Notes under the pieces: generated by a model | Seen by the model: only the letters and a program-made list of their open reading frames with translations | Told to the model about the DNA's origin: nothing | Database searches by the model: none | Part shown: piece by piece, positions 11,140 to 22,446 of the stretch | Layout of the letters: each line of letters begins with the position of its first letter | Numbering within the stretch: the stretch's first letter is position 1 | Source of the DNA: Antedon bifida | Lineage: Eukaryota > Echinodermata > Crinoidea > Comatulida > Antedonidae | Assembly (NCBI GenBank): GCA_963402885.1 | Contig: OY727097.1 | Span: 28,327,401-28,391,400, forward strand | Direction of reading: 5' to 3' | Length of the DNA stretch: 64,000 nt | Made by a program: the position numbers and the translations under genes

Positions 11140-12350
11140 TATGGAAGGCAATCGCCGCCAAAAATACAAAAGTAAAACAAACAACGTACTTTTACAAACG
11201 AACAACGTACTTTCACAAACGAACAACCTACTTTCACAAACGAACGATCTAAATTAAAACAAAGAACGTACTTTCACCAACGAACAACCTACTTTCACAA
11301 ACGAACGAACTAATGTAAAACAAACAACGTACTTTAAAAAACGAACAACCTACTTTTACGCGAACAACGTATGTTTTACAAACGGACAACGTACATTGAT
11401 AAACGAACAACCTGCTTTACCAAACGATGTAGATTGCCGAATGAACTAGGGACTCGTCCATTTTTTAAGTCGGGTAATTGCATAAGTTCCGATAAGAGGA
11501 TATGCCTTAGAGGGATCTCAAAGCGAGCAGCCTGTATCTTGCGCGCGTAAGCAAAACTCATCCTGACAAATGGAGGAAAAGTGACCCTCATGAAAACGGT
11601 TTCTGGAAGATGTTGAATTCTAGATACGAATTCATGTAAAAATGTTGCGTATCGGATGTTGATGTGACATCATTTTATGGCCAGTTGAATTATAAAAGTC
11701 GTATTTTTATCTTTTGCGTCATAGTTCATTTAAAATAGCGCGCATCTATATTCTACGCATCCAAATTCTTCAATTCTACACGTTAATATGTTGTTGCTCA
11801 GATAAATTCCTTCCAAAATTTCTATCTTCGAGTTAATTTTGATGACGTCATCATGATAACAATTGAAATAAAAGGCGGGTCCCATAATTTTACCTTTGCT
11901 ACACTGTATGTAGTTATGTAGTGTATACTCTACAAAATAGAGAGCTCACTATTAACAACATTTTATTTTCCTCAGGTCATGTGGTGTTTTTATACCCGAC
12001 TTAAAAAATGGGCGAGTCCTTAGTTCATTCGGCAATCTACATCGTTTGGTAAAGCAGGTTGTTCGTTTATCAATGTACGTTGTCCGTTTGTAAAAAATAC
12101 GTTGTTCGCGTAAAAGTAGGTTGTTCGTTTTTTAAAGTACGTTGTTTGTTTTACATTAGTTCGTTCGTTTGTGAAAGTAGATTGTTCGTTTGTAAAAGTA
12201 GGTTGTTCGTTTGTGAAAGTAGGCTGTTCGTTTGTGAAAGTACGTTCTTTGTTTTAGTTTAGATCGTTCGTTTGTAAAAGTACGTTGTTCGTTTGTGAAA
12301 GTACGTTGTTTGTTTTACTTTTGTATTTTTGGCGGCGATTGCCTTCCATA
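11140..12350. mobile_element. Foldback (TU-like) DNA transposon, non-autonomous
   Basis: A 1211 bp element bounded by long inverted repeats, left about 11140-11475 and right about 11993-12350. The outer ends read TATGGAAGGCAATCGCC and its reverse complement. CGAATG stands directly outside both ends (11134-11139 and 12351-12356), giving a six-base target duplication. Each arm is built from a roughly 21-22 bp tandem unit around CGAACAACGTACTTTCACAA. The central 515 bp is unique and shows no recognisable transposase; the reading frames that cross the arms are repeat artefacts. Long arms made of short tandem repeats are the hallmark of foldback elements such as the TU family of sea urchins. The superfamily is not established. 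Confidence 0.82.
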
Positions 12351-12477
12351 CGAATGTTTCTGTCATGTACGGAGGTGGTAATCCGTTTAACAGGAAAAAC
12401 ATAGGAGGAAACAGAAGCAGAGTGTTGAAATAGTCCTTAGAGTGCAGAGGTTGAAAATACCGTGAGAAAAAAATCCT

Positions 12478-12672
12478 GTGGCCGTATTCACCTTTCACAC
12501 TTAGGCTAAGGGAAACACTTAGCCTTAAATTAAAAAAAAAATGTCCTATCTAAGTGAATACAAGAGAAATACTTAAATATTTATTGAGTTAAGTGAAGAA
12601 CTTAATATTTAAGGGAAATATCTCACTTAAGTGGTGACACTCTGATGGTGTCACTTTGGTGAATACGGCCAC
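12478..12672. mobile_element. MITE with GTGGCCGTATTCACC ends
   Basis: A 195 bp element with a perfect 15 bp terminal inverted repeat, GTGGCCGTATTCACC and GGTGAATACGGCCAC. The interior is partly palindromic with repeated CACTTAAG and CTTAGCC words. No convincing target duplication was visible. A smaller relative lies at about 42627-42698. Confidence 0.75.
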
Positions 12673-14960
12673 TGACATCAAATATGTATCTATTTTTGTA
12701 TATCTCAGAGCAAACATAATTTCTATGTATATTTTATGTGCAAATGACAATAAATGGAAATAATTTTCCACTGATGAATGAATGATAGCTGAGCACCCAA
12801 ACCATCTAGACTGCACTCCGAAATATACAGTAGGCCTAAACGCACATTAAAAGGAAAATTGGGTCTATTGAATCTCTGCACACGTTTCTAGGCGAAATTA
12901 TGAGTGCTAAAAATGGCGTATCATTACATCTGCATAATTACACACAATACGTGTTCAGTATGCTTTTGTTGCAAATATATATTGTAATAAAGTTGACTTT
13001 TATGATCTGTTTATTCATACCTCAGGGAAAATAAGATAATAAATCCATTGTTATTTTCAAAATTGTATGACTGATAGCAAATGGTTCGTTCAATATTGAG
13101 TACAGCATTCAAAAGGTTATTTTTATATTTACAAGTATTGAATTATTTATTGTCAGTGTATTAGGTGATTTGATAGGCATGAATTACCGTACGAACTACA
13201 TCACATATTAATAAGATTATATTGGGATATAATAATTTTAGATATGTTTTTTTTATTCAAAGGCAAAGTATTGAAAATGACAATGTCGTGAGTATCAGTG
13301 GCTGAATCTCAACGGTCTTGTATTATATAATGATTTATAAAATACTGTGAAATGATTACGTCACAGTTGAAAATATGGTGTATATGTTAACGTGTATTTT
13401 AATGTTAATTTTTGATATCATGTTTTCTGCTTTTAATGGAAGGTCTTATAGGATACCTTTTAAACTCTCTTTTCTTCTCTTCTTTTAGTATGTATAGCTT
13501 GTAATGTTGTTCCCATATATGTTATTGTAATTGGTTTTAACCAAACCAAGAATGAATGAATGAATGAATGAATAAATTAATGAATGATCGAACAATTTGT
13601 ATCGTTAACATCAATGTTTTTGTGCAAACACATTTGTGAAATAGTAACTAAATTAACTGATCATCTTGACTAATATTATGTAACTTTTTTATTTTTCCAG
13701 GGATAGGAGCATTTAACATTTGTACATAGCTAGTTATAGGCCTACCATGCACATTTCTATAGTATCAAATGCGACATGTGTTTTTACTCTAACTTTAACC
13801 CAACCTATTCCTATGATACAGCATCGCCTATGACGAACATTTGACAGAGTATCATGGAACCAGGGAGATGTATCTCCCTGATGGAACTTATAAGATTAGA
13901 AGATAAGAATTAAGATAACGGAGAATCGTTTGACTTTGTCGGTTGTGCACTGAAGTTCTTTCGAGTAAACTACCGCACTGACTGCGTACGTTCGACGTCT
14001 TCGCTGAGCTCATTTCACACAATATTAAGATTTAAAATTGACACTAATTGAACACTTTAATTAAACGCATCCTTGGCGCACATTAGGCAGGCCGCTAATG
14101 ACTTGTACACCATTTTGAGAATTCTGAAAGCCAAGTTTATGTAACGCTTTAAATGGTTTGTTTTACTCGCTGTTGTAATTGTACGTTAAGATACGCAGAT
14201 GGAATGAGTTTGTTTTCTTCGTTGTTACAACGTACGGATGACATGACTACATGACATCACGATTACTAATTAAACTGGGACACATACATGATTTGTATAT
14301 AAATACGTGTATAATAAAATAAATATTTATGCTTTGTTGTATATTACAGTTATTGTTTCCACAAATAATACATATATTTTCTTAATAATTCATTAAGTAT
14401 ATGTGGATGGTGGTCAAAATAAGTCTAGAAATAGACTTTAAGTAGAGACCAACATTAACAAAATAGAAAAAACCTTACATTGAGATTACTGTACAATAAT
14501 TCAATAAATAAATTTAAACAAAATAAAAAATAAAGGTAGAGTGGTTTATAACATATAAAAATAAACTTTAAGCAGAGACCACTATTAACGAAATAGAAAA
14601 AAACATTAACATGAGATTACTGTACATAATTAAATAAACAAAGAAAAAAATGTTTATCTTCTTCTGTGGCTGTACAGTTAAGCATTAGCAGAATGAACAA
14701 GTCATTTTACAAACAATTCTTATTTCAATAAAAACTAAAATTTATAATCACAGATCATTCTTCAACGTCAATGTCTTTTTTTTCTTCAATCTTTTCAAAA
14801 CCGCGGCTTTCGATAAATTGTTATCTTCTTTTAGAATGATATATTGAGTATAAATCTAGATTTGGTCTTTCATTCCTTCGTATTTTGATGTTTTAAAAAT
14901 GAATCGAATGTAAACAGAAGGTTCGTTGACATTACTATAAAACAAATAAACTTGGAGTTG
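12673..14960. other. Intergenic with scattered repeat remnants
   Basis: No gene was seen. At 13272-13320 is a single diverged copy of the unit that forms the tandem array at 54.65-55.13 kb (ATGACAATGTCGTGAGTATC). A (GAAT)n microsatellite at 13548-13573 follows TTTTAACCAAACCAA, like a LINE tail. A palindromic element occupies about 13755-13890. A direct repeat of about 100 bp spans 14426-14530 and 14562-14655. Confidence 0.5.
13755..13890. repeat. Palindromic element related to the copy at 19.36 kb
   Basis: Shares CTTTAACCCAACC, GATACAGCATC and GTATCATGGAA in the same order with the better preserved copy at 19357-19484. It also contains the 20 bp palindrome CAGGGAGATGTATCTCCCTG. Boundaries are approximate. 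Confidence 0.5.
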
Positions 14961-15176
14961 TTAAGCTTGGTTCCCACGAGCGACGCAATGTAACGCAACC
15001 TACGCGCGACGTAAGAAAATGCCCTTTCAATAATTGTGTTTGCCCCAGTCAGCGTGAAATCAAACCTGCGATGTTTGCAGCACTGTTGCGTCGTCAGTTC
15101 CCACTTGTGATTACGAAATACAGCACTTTGCGTCAATACGTCGTTGCGTTGCGTCGTTAGTGGGAACCACGCTTTA
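14961..15176. mobile_element. MITE family B, long subfamily, copy 1
   Basis: Ends AGCTTGGTTCCCACGAG and TTAGTGGGAACCACGCT, with TTA on both sides. The interior differs from short family B elements: it has GCCCTTTCAATAATTG and GTGAAATCAAACCTGCGATG instead of the paired CCAAT boxes. Two further copies are at 32668-32875 and 34773-34960. The minus-strand reading frame inside is an artefact. Confidence 0.85.
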
Positions 15177-15300
15177 CATTCAATTCAGTTCACACTTATT
15201 TCATAAAAGTAAGAACAAAAATACATCAAAATACGATGCCGAGGGACCTGATAAGCCTGAGCTTGTCTTTACAACAACAAAAAAGAAGATAAGATAAATA

Positions 15301-15555
15301 GATTTTGCGGTTTTAATAAAGTTATTCACTTCTGTAAAAAAAAACAAAAAAAAAAACAAACAAAACAAAAAATTTCACTTATAAAAAGACAAAAGAGACG
15401 TTTAATTTTAACAAGAAAAACATTGTCTGCATCAGACAATTTTTTGCTTTATATTAAATTTTTTCAGGTAAATATTTTTTTTTCGATCCAGTTTTTGGTC
15501 AAAGTGAATAACTACTATGTGACATTAAAATGGCATATTCAAAATAAATTAGAAA
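15301..15555. repeat. Dispersed palindromic repeat (family H), copy 1
   Basis: Contains TTTTAATAAAGTTATTCACT near the left and GGTCAAAGTGAATAAC near the right, so the two halves are inverted repeats. It ends towards ACATTAAAATGGCATATTC. Related copies are at 19715, 28790 and 36575. The interior is poly(A)-rich. Confidence 0.55.
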
Positions 15556-15910
15556 GCAATATATCTTTAAGCTTCTTGGTATGTTTTTTCATATATTAAT
15601 CTGAAAGTCTTGATGGTATTTACATTTTAAACTACTGTTGATAACACGCCGATTCTCGGTAGAATACAATTCTAAGAATTTAACAAATAGAATATAAACA
15701 AATAAAAAGAACTGTTTAAAAAAAAACGACTGTTTAGAAATTTACTGGTTTTATTTGAAAAAAAAAAGTTTTTCAGGTTTCACATTCCATTATTAATAAC
15801 CGTTTCAAACCATAACCAAATAAAATAACAAAAAAATCTTCAACCGACATCTTGAATATACAGTCCATTACCTTAATTGCTTGTATACTTAGTAAGTGTT
15901 ATTATTTCAG

Positions 15911-16095
15911 TTGGTTGTCTATCTATATACACTTACTACCTCGTCCTTCCCGCGCATTGCCTCCAAGATCGTCTGCCTCAAGTGCAATCATCTACTGCCG
16001 GGCAGAGTGTCCATCAATTGTTACCCATGCAACAACCACAAATACCTGGCCTACTTTTCAAAATATTGAAAAATATTTTTCTACATAACACTTGA
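15911..16095 (+). other. Possible orphan exon or pseudogene fragment
   Basis: A stretch of higher G+C content follows an acceptor-like TTATTTCAG. It stays open for 61 codons to a TGA or TAA, reading Gln/Pro-rich sequence such as GQSVHQLLPMQQPQIPGLL. A second frame is also open across the same bases, which weakens the case. No family was recognised and no partner exon was found nearby. Confidence 0.2.
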
Positions 16096-16675
16096 TATTT
16101 ACGTAGATTTGCGTGCAATTTAAACGTCAGATACTAGACTCAATCCATCACAAAGATTCCAAAGCTATTTCCCCGAAGCTATTCACCCATACTAAATAAA
16201 CTCGATTTATAGATCACATACACTTTTTTCTGTCGCCGATTTTGTGCCGTAATCAATCATTACCGTCTATATTTCACATTCTATTATCGTTTTTATTATG
16301 TAACTCTTAAATTTGAGATGTATTATTACACTGTAATGTTATATAAGTGTTTGATATGGCTAATATTAAATGCTTGCTGAAGTTGATATAGAACCGGAGC
16401 TGTAAACAAGCTTGTTTTCCGTTTCCATAGCCCCGGGTTTAATTCTGCCTCTTCTGGCCGATTACCAATACGATTGGTCTCACAAACGCATGGGTTAAGC
16501 ACGTTTTTCAGTCGATGTTATTGACGTTATCGTTAAAAATATACGGTGATCATCTTATCTCAGAATGCAATCTGTTGGTGAGTTTTGTATTGGTTTTGTA
16601 ATACACTGATTTAGTATTGTTGTATAGAATACGCCTAACATGAATAATTCATGTTTACGTCCAAGAAGTGATTCC

Positions 16676-17160
16676 TATTCAAGATTCAAGAAATTTTTTT
16701 TCAAGAAATTTTATTTGTCCATAAAAATGGAAATTCACTTTGCTTGGTAGATTAAAACAACAATATTGCAACAATTTAAAACGTGCAGTATTATAACAGA
16801 TTAAAAATACAAGATAAAAAGTTAAAAATGTAAAACTATTTAAAAATTGCATTATCGTCTTACATTGGAATTAAAAATATGAATACTATTTACAACGAAG
16901 GATTTTCTAGTTCTGCAAAGATTTGCTCTTGGAGGTCGTAGCCTAATACCTGATCTATTTAAGTTATAACAGTAATGTAACGGATGAGTGGGGTCTTCCA
17001 TAATATTGTTTACTTTTTTTAAAATACTCTTTTCATAGATAAATGAACAAGGCGTTAGATCAGCTTTAATAATACGTTGTGCAATTTTACGTGGTCTCTC
17101 AATATTTTTCTTATCATTTTCAGTAAAGTTATAAAGTAAAGTTATATCTCAATATGTATG
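16676..17160 (-). mobile_element. LINE 3' end, antisense
   Basis: Begins with ATTCAAGATTCAAGAAA, the reverse complement of the TTGAATC-repeat tail. This is followed by CCATAAAAATGGAAATTCAC and a long A+T-rich body. The same terminus occurs at 24.44 kb and at the 3' end of the SINE at 9.9 kb. The coding part could not be recovered, so this is read as a 5'-truncated L2/CR1-like insertion. The internal boundary is uncertain. Confidence 0.5.
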
Positions 17161-17261
17161 TAAACATCCACAGTAAATAACATAATGGACATGTTAATTA
17201 GCTTAAAGTAGGTTCGCGTTACAGAAAGCGTATTGGGCCCTCCGTCAGATGTTAGGGAGTT

Positions 17262-17395
17262 AAAGCTTGGTTCCCACTAGGACGTAAGCGTAACGTAAGC
17301 GATTTGACCAATCACAAGCCATGGATAATTCGAATTGTCGCTTGTCATTGGTCAACTCGCTTGCGTTGCGTCTACGTCCGTGGGAAGCACGCTTA
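17262..17395. mobile_element. MITE family B, copy 2
   Basis: Ends AGCTTGGTTCCCACTAG and CGTGGGAAGCACGCT, flanked on both sides by TAA. The interior has GACCAATCACAAGC on the left and TTGTCATTGGTCAAC on the right, the inverted CCAAT pair typical of the family. Confidence 0.88.
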
Positions 17396-18000
17396 ATTTA
17401 GTATGGTTAAATAACACCATACGTTCGAATTAATTCATGTTAATTCATTAACAATAACAATTTCTCATTCTAACTTTACTGCACATCAGGAGCGCACTAA
17501 AATATGACAAATTCATAACAGTACCCGCAATGTCAATTTTTTCTTTACACAATGGGACAATTCATCTGACACATTTACTTATAAACAACATGTTCTATCA
17601 TCATTAAGTAACAAATGAAACATTCCAAAATGAAAATAAATAAAAAATAATCCAAATGTTTTTACAAATTAGTATTCTTGACGGTTTTTTAAGATATCTT
17701 GAATCAATCACGTGATTATCTTCAAGAGTATGTCCTCGTCATGTCATTCATCACAATTAAGTCATCATACATAAGGTAGCCACGTGACCACAATCATAAT
17801 AAATGACAGGATGTCTCTTGACGTTCATAATTACCATGAATCAATTTCTCACTTAAGCTTAGCGTTAATTGTAATTTAAAAAAATATAGAACCGAACAAA
17901 AAAAAATTAATCAAAACCACATTGTCGAGTACATTAGGCCCACTTCAGAACATTTAGTATTGTCATTCAATTATTCCTATTTTATACATTGTTAATGCGT

Positions 18001-18294
18001 AAAGCTTGGTTCCCATTGGACGACGATACGTACGTGCAACGTACACATTTGACCAATCACAAGCGACGGATCATCTAAACTGTCGCATGTGGTCAAACTA
18101 CTTGCGTGCACGTCATTCAATGAGTTGCGTTTTTTAAGTTTCATTAAACGTAACGCAAAGTCGTACACGCAACGCAAGTTAGTTGACCAATCACAAGCGA
18201 CAATTGGGAAGACACATCTCTCGTGATTGGTCAAATTACTTTGTGTTATGCTGACGCCATTCAATGCGCTGAGTTCTTATGGTAACCAATCTTA
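18001..18294. mobile_element. MITE family B, copy 3, internally duplicated
   Basis: About twice the usual family length. Two CCAAT hairpin modules lie in tandem (GACCAATCACAAGCGAC occurs twice), separated by AAGTTTCATTAAACGTAACG. The outer ends are AGCTTGGTTCCCATTGG and GGTAACCAATCT, flanked by TAA on both sides. Either one element sits inside another or the core was duplicated. Confidence 0.75.
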
Positions 18295-18745
18295 AGTTAA
18301 AACATTTATCACAATACTTCAACTGTGTGTATATATATATATATATATATATACCATGCTATGCTCTTGTATACCTGGATGTATCTACTACTAGTAATTG
18401 GCTAGACTAATTTTGAACCTCTCGAACGTTTAATTAAATGCAAAAAAAAAAAGAAGTCTGCATAATATATCATTTATTCATCTACTCTCCACAGATTGAT
18501 TGTCATCGTGCAAATTAATCAAACCTAAGTACAGTTCACCTTCGGTCACTAGCTATTAAATCATTTATGAACATACACTGAAACTACTTATATTAGGATT
18601 ATGTAGTAGTTTAACGTAATGAAACAATATTGTTACCGTAACGGATAAAACAGCAGAGGATAAATCTAAATGATATATTTCAAACACACGCACACACACA
18701 AAAGCAGAAAACAGTAGAACCCATCTATTCAAGGAACACTACCTA

Positions 18746-18892
18746 TAAAGCTCTGTCTACACTATCAAACTTTATGTGACCAAAAAAAATGTGATGTGCC
18801 CATATATGGACATGATGATGTCATATCACTACCATATTTGGGCACATCACACTTTTTTGTCAAACTAGTTTGATAGTGTAGACAGAGTTTAA
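18746..18892. mobile_element. MITE family A, copy 5, nested in another repeat
   Basis: Full-length with TAA on both sides. The flanks (CTATTCAAGGAACACTACC on the left, AAGGGGATTTCG on the right) join to a sequence resembling the TATTCAGGGGA / TTAAAGGGAC repeat just downstream. It therefore inserted into a pre-existing repeat. Confidence 0.85.
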
Positions 18893-18904
18893 GGGGATTT
18901 CGTG

Positions 18905-19206
18905 GATTTAATAGGAGCAGCATATACTTTATCATTGACCTATTCAGGGGACACCGTTATTAAAGGGACGGTTTTACATAGAACATATTGGATTATAGTT
19001 TAATTAGGCTATATTAATATTAGTATATGCTATTTCATTGGATCACATCTTTGAAACTAACAGGATCAGCATATACACTTTAACATTGACCAACTCTTAC
19101 TCAGGGGAAACCGTTATTAAAGGGACGGTTTTATTAGGACAGACTATAGATGATAGTTTAATTAGACTATATTATTAGTATATACTATTTCATTGAACTA
19201 CATCTT
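18905..19206. repeat. Tandem duplication with GGGACGGTTTT words
   Basis: Two copies of about 130-175 bp share AGCATATAC, CATTGACC, CAGGGGA, ACCGTTATTAAAGGGACGG and a TAGTTTAATTAG block. Weaker relatives of the CAGGGGA / TTAAAGGGAC words occur at about 31.23 kb and 32.35 kb. Confidence 0.6.
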
Positions 19207-19356
19207 TGTGGTCGTGGGTAATAAATTTTAATCACGTGGACTTTGGCATCTCCTTCACTATTCAAGATTTCCACAACACATTTAAGAGTACTGTAAAATA
19301 CGACCCATGACTTCAATCATATCGAAGCCATCGATTTAGTGTATCTAAATGTGTTT

Positions 19357-19484
19357 AATATCTCCGTGATACAGCATCTCATGTGTTTCGCATACAACGC
19401 CTAATATACTTTAACCCAACCTTCCATGATATAGGCACATATGAAACACATGAGTTAATGTATCATGGAATTTGTGGAGATACA
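19357..19484. mobile_element. Palindromic MITE-like element
   Basis: Nested inverted repeats: TATCTCC against GGAGATA at the outside, then TGATACA against TGTATCA, then CTCATGTGTTTC against GAAACACATGAG. No protein is encoded. An older relative lies at 13755-13890. Confidence 0.6.
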
Positions 19485-20230
19485 AAACTATGATTCTTAT
19501 TCTTTAGTGCCAAAAAATGGATATTAATTTTCTATGATTCATTACACTTTCCAAATAATACTGGTGATTTTAATTAATAAGGGGAAACTGTTAGCTGTAA
19601 TTTCTCCCATGGTTATGACTAACATATAATTTGTTACACAAAAAAGGAGCGATATCACAATTCTAACAAATTGTGTCGGATTTCGAAAACTTTTGAGATG
19701 CTACATTTAACCGGATGTAATGTCCCCAAAAAATATGACAAATAAAAAAGAATGTGTCACACTTTGAATATATATGCCATTTTATAATTTTAATGAATTT
19801 ATTAAATTAAATTAAATTTTGCTTTAAAAAACAATGTTTTCGTTTAGAAAAAAGGCGACAAAAATAAACAAGCGGTAAGTCCAATTAGAAACCAATTGAA
19901 TTTCAGAAAATATGCTTCCGGTTGACTTTTTTAAAATAAATTTGTTTTTTTCAAACCAAAAAACCTAAAATATAAACCAATTATTTTTCTACTATTAATA
20001 ATTATGATTAATATTATGATACACATTAAGTTGGGTGTGATTCCAGATGCAATATCCTTCCTAAAGCATAGACTATCTTGCTCAAAGACCTACAATGACA
20101 GGCTATATAGCAATAACCACGTGTAGCTTCTATTTGTCTGCAGGAAAAAACAAACGATGAAATATTGGCAAGAGTTATAATCAATGTCTAAAAGGCTCGA
20201 AAATTTCCTATTTGTGTGATATCATTTGTT
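19485..20230. other. Intergenic sequence upstream of the RING gene
   Basis: Holds a left-end fragment of the dispersed family H repeat at about 19715-19815 (GTAATGTCCCCAAAAAATAT, then TGCCATTTTATAATTTTAAT). The remainder is A+T-rich with nothing recognised. Confidence 0.45.
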
Positions 20231-20232
20231 GA

Positions 20233-20290
20233 TGAGTCAGGGGCTCAGTTTCCTAATCAAATAACACAAGGAAACAAAAGAAGAGAAACG
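20233..20290 (+). promoter_or_regulatory. Candidate promoter-proximal sites of the RING gene
   Basis: TGAGTCA, the AP-1 consensus, occupies 20233-20239. A purine run with repeated GAAA (GGAAACAAAAGAAGAGAAAC, about 20270-20289) loosely resembles an interferon-regulatory-factor element. Both sit about 100-150 bp before the inferred first splice donor. Motifs this short arise by chance, so this is suggestive only. Confidence 0.25.
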
Positions 20291-20388
20291 TCAGCAGACG
20301 ACAAATGCTACTTGTTGAACGCGTGGCAGACTATACAACTTAGTTGCAGACGATCCATATTTTATACAACTAGAATAACAAAAAAAAG
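20290..20388 (+). other. RING gene non-coding first exon (3' end defined)
   Basis: A strong donor, AAAAG followed by GTAAGTC, lies at 20388/20389. The matching acceptor TTTTCTAATTTAG ends at 21417, nine bases before the start codon. The start of transcription is unknown, so the left coordinate is a guess. Confidence 0.45.
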
Positions 20389-21417
20389 GTAAGTCAAATT
20401 AACATTTTAACTAATTCATTTTACTTGAACTTTCATCTTAAATCTGTGCCAGTGTTAAATAATAATCTTTACTTGCTGTTTGGCAGTTAAGTTAATTGAA
20501 AACATTAAGAAAGCTAATTATTAGTTAGCTGATTAGATTGTGTTGTTAGAGAACAGGGTAGTTATAAAATATTGGTTTTGTTTGTTTGTTTTTATTTATT
20601 GTTTAACAATGTAATTTTTTACATAATATAACTATTGTGATCTTTAACGTTTGTCACTATTCAACTAACTATTCAAATTACACCCTTTAATTGTCCAATA
20701 ACAAATCAGAATAGGTTTGCTTAATGATTTGTATATAGTCTGCTATTGTGCAGTCTGCTATTAGTTGGCGATACGAATATATCGTTAGTATAAAATCCTG
20801 GTAGCACATACCATCTGTAAAAATCTGTAGATATCAAGATGTCAGTTAGAGGAAAACAATATATCATTTGTTCTTCCTTATCCTTCTTCTGTAATTTATA
20901 AGAAACAATGTTGATTTTATTATGTCATGTTAATAACAATAAGAAGAAATTAGTATCAAGGTGGGTGATTCCCACGGAAAAAAACAAACAAATAAAGACA
21001 TGATTTATTATGTTATGTTTAAGGATTGAAAGAAATAAAAACTACCTATATGTCATGTTAATGAAAATGAGAAGAAATTAGAATAAAGGTGGGTAATTCC
21101 CACGAAATCTTTCGTGGGAATTAACCACCTTTAAAAAACACATGAAATGAAAAGATGTAGAACTTCACTATTTTATTTTCTATTTTTAAGATAGCTCTCA
21201 ATGATCAGCTTCATTAATCAGGTTTTAGAGAAATTTTACTTCTGAAAAGTAACAAGTGAAATAAAAACTCTTTCCAAAGAACGAACGTTGGTCGTAATAA
21301 AACATGTCGGTATGATTGGACATTTTGGAAATGTACACGTCTGCTTATAAATAGTAGTGACGACCCTGTATTGATAACATTATACTAAATTATTATTGTT
21401 ATTATTTTCTAATTTAG
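20389..21417 (+). other. RING gene 5' UTR intron (about 1.03 kb), with a hairpin
   Basis: Inferred GT-AG intron. It includes a two-copy repeat around AAGGTGGGT(G/A)ATTCCCACG (about 20959 and 21085). The second copy continues into its own reverse complement, forming a 23 bp stem with one mismatch and a 2-base loop at 21085-21132. Confidence 0.45.
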
Positions 21418-21426
21418 AATTGCAAT

Positions 21427-22446
21427 ATGGATGACACACTGTCAGAACTGTTGACGTGCCCAAGTTGCTCTGAGATTTTTGACAACAATTTAGAAGCAAA
21501 ACAACCTAAGCTCCTTCCCTGCCAACATGTCTTCTGTCTGGGCTGCTTACAAAGTCTTAAGTTGGAAAAGAAGACATTAGACAGTGGTCTGGATTTGAGT
21601 CTAACAGAAACAACTCCATTTGACGAAAGTCTCCAAGCTCTCTATTGCCAATGTCCAAGCTGTAGTAAGAAGCATCGAGTACCTCACGATGACGTAACCA
21701 ATTTTGATAATAGCATGGTTCACGATAAGTTACTTGAAAGATGCAGGAAAAAGAAGATTGAGGAACCAAAATCTGAGACAGATGAACTAGTGACGTTTGT
21801 GAAAAGAGCTCAAGGTAAACTACAAAAGAAGATCGGATCGTTCGATGAAAAATTCAAGCAGAAACTTGCAGATTTGCAGAGTTATTGCGATGCCAATAAA
21901 GAGGATGTTCGTGAGAAAATGGAACAGCTTGTAGAGGAAATCCACAAGACAGAAGCGAGTCTATTCAAGATGATTGATAGGTATCATGAAGCCGAAGAAA
22001 AGAAATTGAAGGATACCCATGAAGCTGCCATTGAACGTGTCAAACATGCCAAAGAACTATCTGAAACTGTCAACGAAACATTGGTTGGACCACAGACAAA
22101 ATCTGCAGTACATCTAACGAAGGTTCTTGGAGACACTCTCTCCACATGTGATGATATAGAAGGCTTAACTGAAAACGTTCCAGATTCATCCTTATCTAAA
22201 TTCGAGTGCAATATCGAAGAAATTAAACAATCAATTACGTCACTAGGAGGAGAACCGACCGTAGAGATGAATCCAAAAAATGAAGAACAAGGAGAAATGT
22301 CTAAATGTCAAGAAGATGTGGACAAACAGGAAGATGTTCTTCAGATTAAAGGTGAAGATCTAAAGGAGGCCGTATTAGTTAAAGATATTAATGACACTTT
22401 GCCGTCGTACCCGATTTTACATATGAACAGTAAATGGGCTACTTAA
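21427..22446 (+). CDS. RING-finger/coiled-coil protein (TRIM-like, no B-box), putative E3 ubiquitin ligase
   Basis: Encodes 339 residues in one exon. A C3HC4 RING lies at residues 11-79: C11-x2-C14, C32-x-H34-x2-C37-x2-C40, then C76-x2-C79. The LPCQHVFCLGCL core is typical. The C40-to-C76 gap of 35 residues is long but within the range allowed for RING fingers. Residues about 113-220 are rich in Glu, Lys and Leu and look like a coiled coil. The tail is acidic and ends KWAT. No B-box cysteine/histidine cluster and no NHL, SPRY or filamin domain follows, so this is a truncated TRIM architecture. RING proteins of this kind transfer ubiquitin from an E2; the substrate is unknown. The start was chosen because it follows the acceptor closely and begins directly before the RING. 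Confidence 0.85.
   Translation: MDDTLSELLTCPSCSEIFDNNLEAKQPKLLPCQHVFCLGCLQSLKLEKKTLDSGLDLSLTETTPFDESLQALYCQCPSCSKKHRVPHDDVTNFDNSMVHDKLLERCRKKKIEEPKSETDELVTFVKRAQGKLQKKIGSFDEKFKQKLADLQSYCDANKEDVREKMEQLVEEIHKTEASLFKMIDRYHEAEEKKLKDTHEAAIERVKHAKELSETVNETLVGPQTKSAVHLTKVLGDTLSTCDDIEGLTENVPDSSLSKFECNIEEIKQSITSLGGEPTVEMNPKNEEQGEMSKCQEDVDKQEDVLQIKGEDLKEAVLVKDINDTLPSYPILHMNSKWAT

Noticed and set aside
11376..11591. 71-codon - strand frame inside the foldback element
   Set aside because: Half lies in the inverted-repeat arm. The unique half has no recognisable transposase motif.
12059..12262. 67-codon frame with Cys/Val/Phe repeats
   Set aside because: It is the tandem-repeat arm of the foldback transposon read in one frame.
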